Source of the DNA: an uncultured Planctomycetota bacterium
GTDB taxonomy: Bacteria > Planctomycetota > Brocadiia > CAIUPP01
DNA length: 64,000 bases
Assembly: GCA_903901045.1 (NCBI GenBank)
Contig: CAIUPP010000054.1
Coordinates: 1 to 64,000 of the forward strand
Direction: 5' to 3'
The position numbers and the translations under genes were made by a program. Shown in pieces: positions 24,672 through 33,211 of this stretch; within the stretch, counting starts at the first letter, position 1; each line of letters begins with the position of its first letter. The notes under the pieces were generated by a model. It had not been told where the DNA came from, ran no database searches, and saw only the letters and a program-made list of their open reading frames with translations.

Positions 24672-26066
24672 CTACCTGGGGCGCTTCCCGGGGCGCATGC
24701 CGGACATCTTGGCGGCCCCGCCCGGCATCCGCGTCATCAGACCGCCGAGCGCCTTGCTCTTGCCGCCGCTTTCGCTGAACATCTTCATCATCTTCTTCAT
24801 CTGGCGGAACTGCTTCAGGAGCTGGTTGACCTCCTGCGCCGTCGTCCCGCTCCCCGCCGCGATGCGTTGCCGCCGCGACGTGTCGATCACATCCGGGTCC
24901 ATGCGTTCGCGCGGCGTCATCGACCGCACAATCGCCTCGACGCGCGGAATCTCATTCTGCGCGCTCGAAAAATCCATCCCGCCCATTCCCGGCAGCAGGC
25001 CCAGCACGTCCTTCAGCGACCCCAGCTTCTTGACCTGCTGAAGCTGATCCAGAAAATCCTCCAGCGTCAGCGTGCGCTTGCGGATCTTCTCTTCAAGCTC
25101 GCGCGCCTTCTCCACGTCGGCCTGGGCCTGGACCTTCTCGACGAAGCTCACCACGTCGCCCATGCCCAGAATGCGCGAAGCCATCCGGTCCGGATGGAAC
25201 TCCTCCAGCGCTTCCAGCTTCTCCCCGACGCCGATAAACTTCACCGGCTTGCCGGTCACCGCCTTGATGCTCAGCGCCGCGCCGCCGCGCGCGTCGCCAT
25301 CCAGCTTCGTCAGGATCACCCCGTCAATTTCGAGTTGCTGATTGAACTCGTTTGCGCTATTGACGGCATCCTGCCCGGTCATCGCGTCGCAGACAAGGAA
25401 AATATGCTGCGGCTTCGCCTTTTCCTTGACCTCGCGCAACTCTTCCATCAGCGCCTGGTCGATATGCAGGCGCCCCGCGGTGTCCAGAATCACCATATCG
25501 CAATTGCGGTCGCGCGCCACCTGAACGGCGCGCTCGCAGATGCGCGGGGGCCGGCCCCCCTCTTCCGCGTACACCGGCACATTCAACTGCTGGCCCAGCA
25601 CCTTCAACTGCTCGATCGCCGCCGGGCGCTGCACGTCCGCCGCCACCAGCAGCGGGGCGTGTCCCTTGTGCGTCAGGTACAGCGCCAGCTTCGCCGCCGT
25701 CGTCGTCTTGCCGGAGCCCTGCAGCCCCGCCAGCATAATCACCACCGGGCCATGCTCGGAGTGGCGGATCGTATGGTCCACCGGCCCCATCAGATTCACC
25801 AGCTCGTCATGGACGATCTTGACGACCTGCTGGCCCGGGGCCACGCTGCGCAGCACCTCCTGGCCCTTCGCGCGCTCAATGCAGGCGTTGGTGAAATCCT
25901 TCACCACCTTGTAGCTCACGTCGGCTTCCAGCAGGGCCATGCGGATTTCCCGCATCGTCTCCCGCGTGTTGTCCTCAGTGATAACGCCCGTCCCCCGCAG
26001 CTTGCGGAGGATGCCATCGAGATTTTTCGTCAGCGAATCGAACATTTTCTCCCCCTGCCGCTGCAA
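24672..26066 (-). CDS. ffh: Signal recognition particle protein Ffh
   Basis: 464 aa. The N-domain leads into the GTPase domain with LAGLQGSGKTTTAAKLA (G1), DTAGRLHID (G3), TKLDGDARGGAAL (G4) and GVGEKLEALEEFHPDRMASR. The Met-rich M-domain (~300-440, QFRQMKKMMKMF) binds 4.5S RNA and signal peptides. It heads the ffh-rpsP-trmD-rplS-yraN operon. I did not find the SRP RNA gene. Confidence 0.97.
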   Translation of the reverse strand: MQRQGEKMFDSLTKNLDGILRKLRGTGVITEDNTRETMREIRMALLEADVSYKVVKDFTNACIERAKGQEVLRSVAPGQQVVKIVHDELVNLMGPVDHTIRHSEHGPVVIMLAGLQGSGKTTTAAKLALYLTHKGHAPLLVAADVQRPAAIEQLKVLGQQLNVPVYAEEGGRPPRICERAVQVARDRNCDMVILDTAGRLHIDQALMEELREVKEKAKPQHIFLVCDAMTGQDAVNSANEFNQQLEIDGVILTKLDGDARGGAALSIKAVTGKPVKFIGVGEKLEALEEFHPDRMASRILGMGDVVSFVEKVQAQADVEKARELEEKIRKRTLTLEDFLDQLQQVKKLGSLKDVLGLLPGMGGMDFSSAQNEIPRVEAIVRSMTPRERMDPDVIDTSRRQRIAAGSGTTAQEVNQLLKQFRQMKKMMKMFSESGGKSKALGGLMTRMPGGAAKMSGMRPGKRPR

Positions 26067-26165
26067 AGGCAGCGAGGCCGAAGCACCTTATTATAATGTC
26101 CGGCGTGAGATTATCAAGTCATGTCGTGACTTGCGACAGTCTAACACATGCCCGGCGCGGAGAAA

Positions 26166-26191
26166 AAGTCGAGACACAATATTTTCTCGCG
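26166..26191. repeat. Degenerate single-arm REP
   Basis: AAAAAGTCGAGACACAATAT matches the REP left arm with two changes; the right arm is missing. Confidence 0.7.
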
Positions 26192-26242
26192 CAGTAACTC
26201 TGGGCACATTGGGGTGTTACAATTAGAACTGGGTTCACAACT

Positions 26243-26300
26243 GTAGCGCGGGTTATCAAACCCGCGAACTCATTGGCGCGGACTTGATAGTCCGCGCTAC
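26243..26300. repeat. GTAGCGCGGGTT...CCGCGCTAC inverted-repeat element
   Basis: The outer arms GTAGCGCGG and CCGCGCTAC pair. Inner hairpins are CGCGGGTTATCAAACCCGCG and GCGGACTTGATAGTCCGC. Flanking GGTTCACAACT and AGTTGTGAAACC extend the symmetry. Half of this element occurs in the hepT remnant (2758-2781). Confidence 0.8.
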
Positions 26301-26369
26301 ATGTCAAGTTGTGAAACCATCTCTAGAGAAAGGTGCCGTGTTCCGACCTCCATTGTGAGAGGGGACTGC

Positions 26370-27386
26370 TTGGCCAGGAAACCGCTGTCCGGAGGGAGAA
26401 GGCTCATCCTCGTCATTCTAACCACGCTTGGCGTCTGCCTGCTGGCGGGGATTGTCACCGTCTGGTACATCATCGGCATGCCCGGCCGCAGTTGGCGCGG
26501 CCCGCTGCCTGAGATGACGCCGCAGCAAAGGGCGCTCGAAGCGGCCCTCCGAAAGGACGTTCAGGCGCTGGCGGGGGAGATCGGCGACCGCAACCTCTAT
26601 CGCCTCGCCGAACTGGGCAAGGCGGCCGACTTCATCGACGCGCAGTTGCGCGCGGCGGGCTACTCCGTCACGCGCGAGACCTTCAGCGCGGACAAGAAAC
26701 AATTCCAGAACCTCATCGCCGAGAAACGCGGCGTCGCGCGTCCCGAGGAGATCGTCATCGTCGGCGCGCACTACGACACCTGCAGCAACCCCGGCGCCAA
26801 CGACAACGGCAGCGGCGTCGCCGCCATGGTCGCGATAGCCCGCGACATGGCCGGGCGTTCGCCGCAACGCACCGTGCGCTTCGTCGCCTTCGCCAACGAG
26901 GAACCGCCATACTTCCAGACCGAGGAAATGGGCAGCCGCGTCCATGCCCGTAACTGCCGCAAGCGCGGCGACCGCATCGTCGCCATGCTCACGCCCGAGA
27001 CCATCGGCTGCTACAAGGACGCCCCCGGCAGCCAGAAACTGCCCTATCCCTTCGGCGCGCTCTATCCTTCCACCGGCAACTACATCGCATTCGTCGGGAA
27101 CACAGCGTCGCGCTCCCTGATACGGCGCTGCGTCGGCACGTTCCGCCGCGCCGAGCCATTTCCCTCCGAAGGGGGCGCGCTGCCGGAATTTATCCCCGCC
27201 TCCGGCCTGTCCGACCAATGGTCCTTCTGGCAGGAAGGGTATCCCGGCCTCATGGTCACCGACACCGCCTTCTTCCGTTACGAGTACTATCATGCCGCAC
27301 AGGACACCCCCGACAAACTCCAGTACGACCGCATGGCGCGCGTCGTCGAAGGCCTCAGCGCCGTCGTCAGGGACCTGGCAGAATAA
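26370..27386 (+). CDS. M28-family zinc aminopeptidase, membrane-anchored
   Basis: 338 aa from the TTG at 26370, with GAGAGGGG upstream; the ATG at 26301 lies within a repeat element and is unlikely. One N-terminal membrane helix (RLILVILTTLGVCLLAGIVTVWYII) is followed by a M28 domain outside the membrane. Zinc ligands fit the family: H in VGAHYDTC, D in GANDNGSGVAA, the E-E pair in ANEEPP, a later acidic ligand, and H in YYHAAQDTPD. It releases N-terminal amino acids. The stop codon is directly followed by a REP element. Confidence 0.87.
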   Translation: MARKPLSGGRRLILVILTTLGVCLLAGIVTVWYIIGMPGRSWRGPLPEMTPQQRALEAALRKDVQALAGEIGDRNLYRLAELGKAADFIDAQLRAAGYSVTRETFSADKKQFQNLIAEKRGVARPEEIVIVGAHYDTCSNPGANDNGSGVAAMVAIARDMAGRSPQRTVRFVAFANEEPPYFQTEEMGSRVHARNCRKRGDRIVAMLTPETIGCYKDAPGSQKLPYPFGALYPSTGNYIAFVGNTASRSLIRRCVGTFRRAEPFPSEGGALPEFIPASGLSDQWSFWQEGYPGLMVTDTAFFRYEYYHAAQDTPDKLQYDRMARVVEGLSAVVRDLAE

Positions 27387-27508
27387 AGTCGGGACATAAT
27401 ACTTTATCTTGCCGCTAAGTTAAGTCGTGACATAATACTTTATCCCAACGCCAACCTATGTAACCATAATGTGTTAGCGCTTTATAAAGTATTGTGTCCC
27501 GACTTTAT
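27385..27508. repeat. REP element: single arm plus full hairpin
   Basis: A lone arm (27385-27406) overlaps the M28 gene stop codon. A full hairpin follows (27422-27508), with a GTCGTGACATAATACTTTA arm and TAAAGTATTGTGTCCCGAC. The inner GCGCT/AACGC-like bases are less symmetrical than in the copy at 240. Confidence 0.88.
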
Positions 27509-27592
27509 CCCGCGGCGAGCCCCGCCGTCACGGCGTTGAAAATACTCCATCCCTGACGTAGAATCCCCCGCGTCAATCCTTTCGGAGAAACC

Positions 27593-29314
27593 ATGAGCCT
27601 TCTGACGGTCGCCCTAACCTGCGCGGCGTTGTTCGCAGCCGCGTATTACTTTTATGGCCGGCTGCTCTCGCGGTGGTTCGGACTGAACCGCGACGCGCAA
27701 ACCCCCGCTGTCTCGTTACGCGACGACGTGGACTACGTCCCCATCGAGCCGAAATTTCTCCTCGGCCAGCACTTCTCCGCCATCGCCGCCGCCGGGCCCA
27801 TTGTCGGCCCGATCCTGGCCAGGATGATGTTCGGCTGGCTTCCGGCGCTGCTCTGGATCGTCATCGGCTCCATCTTCATCGGCGGCGTGCACGACTTCGC
27901 CGCGCTCGTGGCCTCCATCCGGCACAAGGCCGGCTCCATCGCGCAGATCATCCGCGAGCACATGACGCGCACATCCTACCTCCTCTGCATGATCTTCGTC
28001 TGGATTGCGCTGGTGTACGTGGTGGTCGCCTTCACCGACATTGTCGCAACCTCCTTCGTCGGGACCCAGACGCTGGAGAACGGCGTGATCGTCACCGGCG
28101 GCGGCATCGCCGCCAGCTCCATGATCTACCTTGTGCTGCCGGTCATCATGGGCCTGATGTTGCGGTTCACGAAGCTTTCACTGGGCGCTGCCACCCTGAT
28201 CTTCCTTCCGCTGGTCGGCGCCGCGATCTGGGCGGGGCAGTACATCCCGCTGGACCTCGCCTCCATGGTGGGGCTGAGCGCTGAGAACTCCGTGCGGTTG
28301 TGGGACGTTCTGCTCCTGGCATACTGTTTCGTCGCCTCGCTCGTGCCGATGTGGATACTCCTCCAGCCGCGCGGGCACCTCGGCGGCTACTTCCTTTACT
28401 GCGCGCTCGGCGCGGGGCTGTTGGGATTGCTCTTCGGCGGGCACGGCGTCGAGTACCCCGCCTTCATCGGCTGGAGCACAGCGCGCGGGGAGGCGCTCTT
28501 CCCCATGCTCTTCATCACCATCGCCTGCGGCGCCTGCTCCGGCTTCCACGCCCTCATCGCCAGCGGGACCACCTCCAAGCAGTTGAAGCGCGAGACCGAC
28601 GCGCGCCCCGTTGGGTACGGCACCATGCTGCTGGAGGGAATGGTGGCCGTCGTCTCCCTCTGCTGCCTGATGATGCTCCCGGCCAACAGCGGCATCACCA
28701 ACCCCAACTACATTTATGCCTCGGGCATCGGCAATTTCCTGCGGATCATCCACATCCCCGTCCTCCTCGGCATCTCCTTCGGGCTGCTGGCCTTCACCAC
28801 CTTCGTCTACGACACGCTCGACGTCTGCACGCGGCTGGGGCGCTACATCATGCAGGAACTTACCGGTTGGCAGGGGCAGGCGGGGCGGTGGGTCGCCACC
28901 GCCGTCACCGTCATCGTGCCGCTCTACTTCGTCATCCAGAAAGTCACCGACGCCGCCGGCCGGCCGATCCCCGCCTGGAAACTCTTCTGGCCCCTCTTCG
29001 GCGCGAGCAACCAGCTCTTGGCGGCGCTGACGCTGCTGGGGATCACGGTCTGGCTTTATCGCACGCGCCGGGCCTGGTGGGTCTGGCCGGTCGTTGGCGT
29101 GCCGGGGGCGTTCATGTACGTCATGAGCATGTGGGCGCTATTCGGCTTCATCAAGCAGGGGTTCTTCAAGCCGGTGGCCGAAGTGCGGCAGGTTCCGGGG
29201 GGCCTCGTCAGTTGGGTCGCCCTGTTGCTCGCGGGCCTGTCGCTCATGCTGCTGGTAGAAGCCGTGCGCGTCCTCATCAAAGTGCGCCGCGAGCCGGCGA
29301 ACGAAAAGTCGTGA
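27593..29314 (+). CDS. cstA: CstA-family carbon starvation / pyruvate-peptide transporter
   Basis: 573 aa with about 16 hydrophobic segments. CstA signatures include GQHFSAIAAAGPIVGPILARMMFGWLP near residue 55-80 and HALIASGTTSKQL at ~322-334. Family members take up peptides or pyruvate during carbon limitation. The last two residues (KS) and the TGA stop are encoded by the arm of an adjacent REP hairpin, so the original C-terminus was probably slightly different. Confidence 0.9.
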   Translation: MSLLTVALTCAALFAAAYYFYGRLLSRWFGLNRDAQTPAVSLRDDVDYVPIEPKFLLGQHFSAIAAAGPIVGPILARMMFGWLPALLWIVIGSIFIGGVHDFAALVASIRHKAGSIAQIIREHMTRTSYLLCMIFVWIALVYVVVAFTDIVATSFVGTQTLENGVIVTGGGIAASSMIYLVLPVIMGLMLRFTKLSLGAATLIFLPLVGAAIWAGQYIPLDLASMVGLSAENSVRLWDVLLLAYCFVASLVPMWILLQPRGHLGGYFLYCALGAGLLGLLFGGHGVEYPAFIGWSTARGEALFPMLFITIACGACSGFHALIASGTTSKQLKRETDARPVGYGTMLLEGMVAVVSLCCLMMLPANSGITNPNYIYASGIGNFLRIIHIPVLLGISFGLLAFTTFVYDTLDVCTRLGRYIMQELTGWQGQAGRWVATAVTVIVPLYFVIQKVTDAAGRPIPAWKLFWPLFGASNQLLAALTLLGITVWLYRTRRAWWVWPVVGVPGAFMYVMSMWALFGFIKQGFFKPVAEVRQVPGGLVSWVALLLAGLSLMLLVEAVRVLIKVRREPANEKS

Positions 29315-29484
29315 CACAATACTTTATCCCGACGCTAACCCGTGTGGTCGCAGCAGGTTACCGCCTTGTAAAGTATTATGTCCCGACTTTATGGCCATAA
29401 GTCGGGACACAATACTTTCGCCCATTGCTGGCGCACGACGTTGCAGTACGCTGAACCATGAAGTAATATTATGTCCCGACTTTT
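29306..29484. repeat. Two consecutive REP hairpins upstream of the RAYT gene
   Basis: Hairpin 1 is 29306-29390 (GTCGTGACACAATACTTTA / TAAAGTATTATGTCCCGAC) and includes the cstA stop codon. Hairpin 2 is 29399-29484 (GTCGGGACACAATACTTTC / AATATTATGTCCCGAC). Loops differ in sequence, so the arms are conserved, not the interior. Confidence 0.9.
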
Positions 29485-29508
29485 CAATGGGGAGGGGGCG
29501 TCTGGCAC

Positions 29509-30192
29509 ATGGGAAGATTATCGCGTGTCGTCATTCCGGATTGTGCGCATCATGTGACCCAGCGTGGGGTGCGATCTCAGCCGGTCTTCTCCGACGATGC
29601 AGACCGCCAACTGTATCTGCGTCTGCTGATCGAGGAGGGGGACAAGCACGGGCTGAAATTTCTATCCTGGTGCCTGATGGCCAACCATGTGCACTTCATA
29701 GTCGTGCCTCGGAGTTGCGAGAGCCTTGCCGGCGCGTTTGGGGAAGCGCATCGAAAATTCACATGGCGCATCAACCGGCGCGAAGGGGTGCGCGGATATC
29801 TCTTCCAGGGTCGGTTCTTCTCCTGCCCTTTGGACGAGGCGCATGGAATGGCTGCCGTTCGATACGTCGAGCGAAATCCGGTTCGCGCCGGGTTGGTGGA
29901 GCAGGCTTGGGAGTATCCTTGGTCAAGCGCGGGGTTCCATGCCGGCGAGCGGGCGCGGGATCCCCTCGTGGCTGACCGTGACTTGGTGGGGACCGCGCAG
30001 GAATGGCGCGAATGGCTTCTCTCCGATCCGGAAGATATGCCCGCATTGCGAAAAGCAACCAGCACCGGCCGGCCGTGCGGAGACGCGCAATTCGTCCGGA
30101 GAGTCGAGCGTGTGACGGGTCTCGACTTACAGGACAAGCGGATGGGGCGGCCCCCAATAAAGTCGGGACATAATACTTTATCACAACGTTAA
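29509..30192 (+). CDS. REP-associated tyrosine transposase (RAYT, Y1_Tnp)
   Basis: 227 aa. It has the TnpA_REP/IS200-like core: VTQRG near the start, the HUH-type pair H60-V-H62 in MANHVHFIVVP, a YLFQGRFFS motif, and the probable catalytic tyrosine Y119 in RYVERNPVRAGLV. RAYTs nick single-stranded REP palindromes and are thought to mobilise them. The gene is enclosed by three REP hairpins and its last ten codons (KSGHNTLSQR) are read from the downstream REP. This is the likely source of the dispersed copies. Confidence 0.93.
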   Translation: MGRLSRVVIPDCAHHVTQRGVRSQPVFSDDADRQLYLRLLIEEGDKHGLKFLSWCLMANHVHFIVVPRSCESLAGAFGEAHRKFTWRINRREGVRGYLFQGRFFSCPLDEAHGMAAVRYVERNPVRAGLVEQAWEYPWSSAGFHAGERARDPLVADRDLVGTAQEWREWLLSDPEDMPALRKATSTGRPCGDAQFVRRVERVTGLDLQDKRMGRPPIKSGHNTLSQR

Positions 30193-30245
30193 AAGGTGTT
30201 GTAGCAAGGTGTTACGGTAGTGTAAAATATTGTGTCCCGACTTTA
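30159..30245. repeat. REP hairpin downstream of the RAYT gene
   Basis: Arms GTCGGGACATAATACTTTA (30162-30180) and TAAAATATTGTGTCCCGAC (30223-30241). It overlaps the RAYT 3' end and reaches to six bases before the GGAGGA ribosome-binding site of the next gene. Confidence 0.9.
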
Positions 30246-30258
30246 CGGAGGAATGCGG

Positions 30259-32415
30259 TTGAGGAAAGGCGCAACTGGAATCCTGGCTTCGCCCGCGGCG
30301 CGGTTTCTGCGCACACAAGGGCCCATCCTTGCGCTGCTCCTCCTGCTGGCGATTCTCGCCTTCAACAGCTTCGACAACTACGTCGCCAGCGACGATCTGA
30401 AATGGGTCACCCGATCCATCGGCGATTCCGCCCGTCCCTGGCGCGTCTTCAGCGTGAGCGACCCGCTGTTCGGCCACTACTACCGCCCCATGCCGCAATT
30501 GGCCTGGCTGGTCAACTACTACTTCTGGGGCTTCAACTTCAACGGCCACCAGGCCATGTACCTGGTCCTCTGGCTCGCCGTGGTTTGGCTCGTGTATCAG
30601 GTCGGAGTGCGAATCGCCGGGCGAGGCGCCGGCTTCATCGCCGCCGCGCTCTTCGGCTTCAACGATATCTACCTGATGATGGCCAGTTGGAAATCCTGGT
30701 ACACCAGCATGGTTGAACTGGCTGCCGTACTCGCCTGGGCGGTTTTCTATCTGGACTGGCTGGAGACGCGCACTCGCGGCAAGCTGATCGGCTGGATGGC
30801 CTGCGCGCTCGTGGCCGTCCTGTCCCGCGAACTGGCTCCGCTCGTGATCTCGGCGGCGATTCTCTTCAGCCTCGTCCTGCCGGCTCTGCTCGACCGGAAG
30901 GAGAAGGCCTGGAAGGGGAAGCTCGCGCTGGCAGCCGCATGGCTCCTGCTCACCGGCGGCGTGCTCGCCGCGCTCCCGTCGTACCGGGAGAGCTTCGCGG
31001 CTTTGCTCCACGGCGGGAGCGGCGCGGCCCAGAGCCTCGCCTGGGGGAACATCGGCCAGCGCTTCTGGACCCATTCCGGAAGCATATTCTTCAACGGCAT
31101 CAGCCGTTACCTACTCTATCTGGCCGCGCTATTGCCCGCGCTGAACTGCCTGCGCCGCTGGGCGGGGCGCTCCGGCTCGGGACGCGACCGCTTCGCTCTG
31201 ATCGGCGCGCTGCTCATCGGCTCCGTCCTCCTGGCGCTCCCCGCCAACGCCAACGTCCTCGGCCCGCGGGCGTGGGAATTTGTCCGCGCCTTCATCCTGC
31301 CGCTGACCCATGGCCTCCTCCTGGCCTTCCTCCTCTTCGCCGCCTTCACAGGCGACCGATGGGACCGTATGCTCGGCGCTTCGTTCCTGGTCTCGTTCGT
31401 GCCCATCCTCTTCCTCCAGCACAGTTCCAACGCCTATCACATGATGGCCTTCGCCGCGCTCGCGCTGTTCACCGGCAAGCAGATCGCGCCTCTTGTGCAG
31501 GAATGCTGGGGCCGTCTCAGGTCGCGTCTGCCGCAGGAAGGGGGGAAAGAAAGCTGGATCGCCCTCAGTGCCATACTGCTGCTCATCCTGGCCGGGCAGG
31601 CGGTCATGCTCGTTCGCGACGTGCGGGCCGGCTTGGAAAAAATGCGCACCGACGTGACCATGGGGCGCGCCATGCGCGCGCAAGTGGATGAGACCGTCGC
31701 CATCACCGCCTTCAACGTCCGGAGCAGAAAAGTCTCCGTCGCCAACGATCCCTATTCGCTGCTGGCCGGGCAGATTCTCAACGCCGATTACGGCTTCGAA
31801 GTCGCCCCGCTGGAAAAGCCGGGAAGCCAGATGGTGGGATTGCGGCTCTTCGACGTCCCGCTGCGCGTGTACAGTCATGCCGTCGCGTATAGCGACGCGC
31901 TCTTCCAGCGCTACAACCATCCCCTGCTGAAGCCGGACCCCGGCTTCGAGACGCTTCCGCTGGGGGGGACCGTGGTCGAAGGGGGCCGGACCGGCCGGCA
32001 TGCGATGGCCGCCTTCGGTCGCGGCGCGCAGCCGGTGAACGTCCAACTTCCCTCCAGTGAATTCACCCTGCCCCCCGGCGCCTACGTCTTCGGCGGCTTC
32101 GTCAAAGTCGAAGCGGAGGCGGTCAAATCAGTCACCCTCACCCTGGCCGAGCAGGGGGGCGACCCCAGGGACGCCCTCGTGCGCAGCACCCCGCCGGCCG
32201 CGCAATCTGCGCCTCAGTGGGAATTGCTTTGGGAGGACGCCGCCACTCCGCGAGAGAGCCGGTTCATCTTCCGCATTCTGGATGTGGAAGGGCTCAAGAG
32301 CGGGCGCGTGCTGGTCGACGACATCTTCCTCTGTCCCGTGGGCGCGCTCATCGCCGACTTGGAGCGGGAGAAAGCCGCCGCCGAAACGCCGCCGGCTGAC
32401 GACAAGCAACCCTGA
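30259..32415 (+). CDS. Large polytopic membrane protein, GT-C-like, with C-terminal sandwich domain
   Basis: 718 aa from the TTG at 30259, six bases after GGAGGA; ATG 30253 and GTG 30232 are alternatives, the last inside a REP. About 11 membrane spans to ~480 include ASDDLKW and a YYRPMPQL motif reminiscent of TMTC/PMT-type glycosyltransferases. Residues ~490-700 are soluble, ending with a predicted beta-sandwich (FTLPPGAYVFGGFVKVE...VLVDDIFLCP) like carbohydrate-binding modules. Substrate unknown. Confidence 0.65.
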   Translation: MRKGATGILASPAARFLRTQGPILALLLLLAILAFNSFDNYVASDDLKWVTRSIGDSARPWRVFSVSDPLFGHYYRPMPQLAWLVNYYFWGFNFNGHQAMYLVLWLAVVWLVYQVGVRIAGRGAGFIAAALFGFNDIYLMMASWKSWYTSMVELAAVLAWAVFYLDWLETRTRGKLIGWMACALVAVLSRELAPLVISAAILFSLVLPALLDRKEKAWKGKLALAAAWLLLTGGVLAALPSYRESFAALLHGGSGAAQSLAWGNIGQRFWTHSGSIFFNGISRYLLYLAALLPALNCLRRWAGRSGSGRDRFALIGALLIGSVLLALPANANVLGPRAWEFVRAFILPLTHGLLLAFLLFAAFTGDRWDRMLGASFLVSFVPILFLQHSSNAYHMMAFAALALFTGKQIAPLVQECWGRLRSRLPQEGGKESWIALSAILLLILAGQAVMLVRDVRAGLEKMRTDVTMGRAMRAQVDETVAITAFNVRSRKVSVANDPYSLLAGQILNADYGFEVAPLEKPGSQMVGLRLFDVPLRVYSHAVAYSDALFQRYNHPLLKPDPGFETLPLGGTVVEGGRTGRHAMAAFGRGAQPVNVQLPSSEFTLPPGAYVFGGFVKVEAEAVKSVTLTLAEQGGDPRDALVRSTPPAAQSAPQWELLWEDAATPRESRFIFRILDVEGLKSGRVLVDDIFLCPVGALIADLEREKAAAETPPADDKQP

Positions 32416-32466
32416 TGGAAATGCAGTCGTGTATCACTTACGCGCGGGGCGGCTTGCCCCTTTGTC

Positions 32467-32546
32467 ACCTTGAGCGTAGCGAAAGGTCTTTTGGAGCGCT
32501 AACCGTTCGCCTGTCGAAAGATTCTTCGCTACGCTCAGAATGACTT
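32467..32546. repeat. TTGAGCGTAGCGAA inverted repeat
   Basis: Arms TTGAGCGTAGCGAA (32470-32483) and TTCGCTACGCTCAGAA (32525-32540) with CGAAAG phrases inside. It is a well-known dispersed bacterial element type (from memory). It lies between the GT-C-like gene and the secreted repeat protein gene. Confidence 0.8.
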
Positions 32547-32599
32547 CGCGCGAAAGTGATGCACGACCGGAAATGCGGCGAGTGGGGGAACGACTCGGA

Positions 32600-33025
32600 T
32601 CAGTTCTGATCCGTCGGCGTTGGGAACTGGACGGAAATGGCGGTTTTCACCGGCGTCAGCCTGCTGGTGATCGGTTCCTTGTAATTCGGGCGCGGCACCG
32701 TAACGGGCGTGTACACGTACGGGAGTTCCGTGCTGATGTCCAGGTGCGTAAAGGGCAGACTACCGGTGATGGGCTCCTTGTAGTTCGTCAGGCGCGCAGT
32801 GGACGGCTCGAAATACTTCGCCCGGCGGCCGGTGATATCGACCGGGATGTAGGGGAGGGTATCCGAAATCGCCGTGCGGGTTGCCGGGAGCCGCGCCGTG
32901 ATCGGCTGGTTGGAACTCGGCATCCGGTCCGTGAGCTTCGTATCGGGCAGCAACTGCGCTTCCGCGCGCGAAGCGAACCCCGCCAGCAGCGCCAGTCCGG
33001 CCAGCATCAACAGAACTTTTCTCAT
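32600..33025 (-). CDS. Short secreted protein with internal ~40-residue repeats
   Basis: 141 aa from the ATG at 33025 (33046 is an alternative). A signal peptide (MRKVLLMLAGLALLAGFASRAEA) is followed by motifs that recur about three times: PITARLPATRTAIS, EPITGSLPFTHLDIS, EPITSRLTPVKTAIS, with LPYIPVDITG / LPYVYTPVTV between. Beta-rich, Pro/Thr-rich. No family recognised; an envelope-surface role is a guess. It is divergent from the E1-alpha gene. Confidence 0.75.
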   Translation of the reverse strand: MRKVLLMLAGLALLAGFASRAEAQLLPDTKLTDRMPSSNQPITARLPATRTAISDTLPYIPVDITGRRAKYFEPSTARLTNYKEPITGSLPFTHLDISTELPYVYTPVTVPRPNYKEPITSRLTPVKTAISVQFPTPTDQN

Positions 33026-33211
33026 ACGCTCCTCATACCTCGCCACCCAGCCAGATTGTATAACCCCCGCCCGCCTTCGTCAACAAGCACTCTCAGGAAT
33101 CCGGAGGCGGCGGGCCCTCGTTCCCTCACGGTTCCTTGCTTGTAAGACCGCATCCATCCGGCTAGAATCACTCTGTTGGCGTTCGCCTGGGCCCTTGTCG
33201 GAAGAGACCGC

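Larger units (their letters stand above)
26067..26369. other. Divergent spacer with two repeat elements, no gene
   Basis: It holds a degenerate REP half (26166-26191) and a 58-base inverted-repeat element (26243-26300). The ffh promoter should lie near 26070-26150. Confidence 0.6.

Noticed and set aside
24648-26096. 482-codon frame antisense to ffh
   Set aside because: ffh motifs are unambiguous; the antisense translation is His/Arg/Leu-rich with no domain.
29509-30192. Autonomous IS200/IS605 insertion sequence
   Set aside because: No TnpB and no IS-like ends; the flanking units are REP hairpins, so RAYT fits better.
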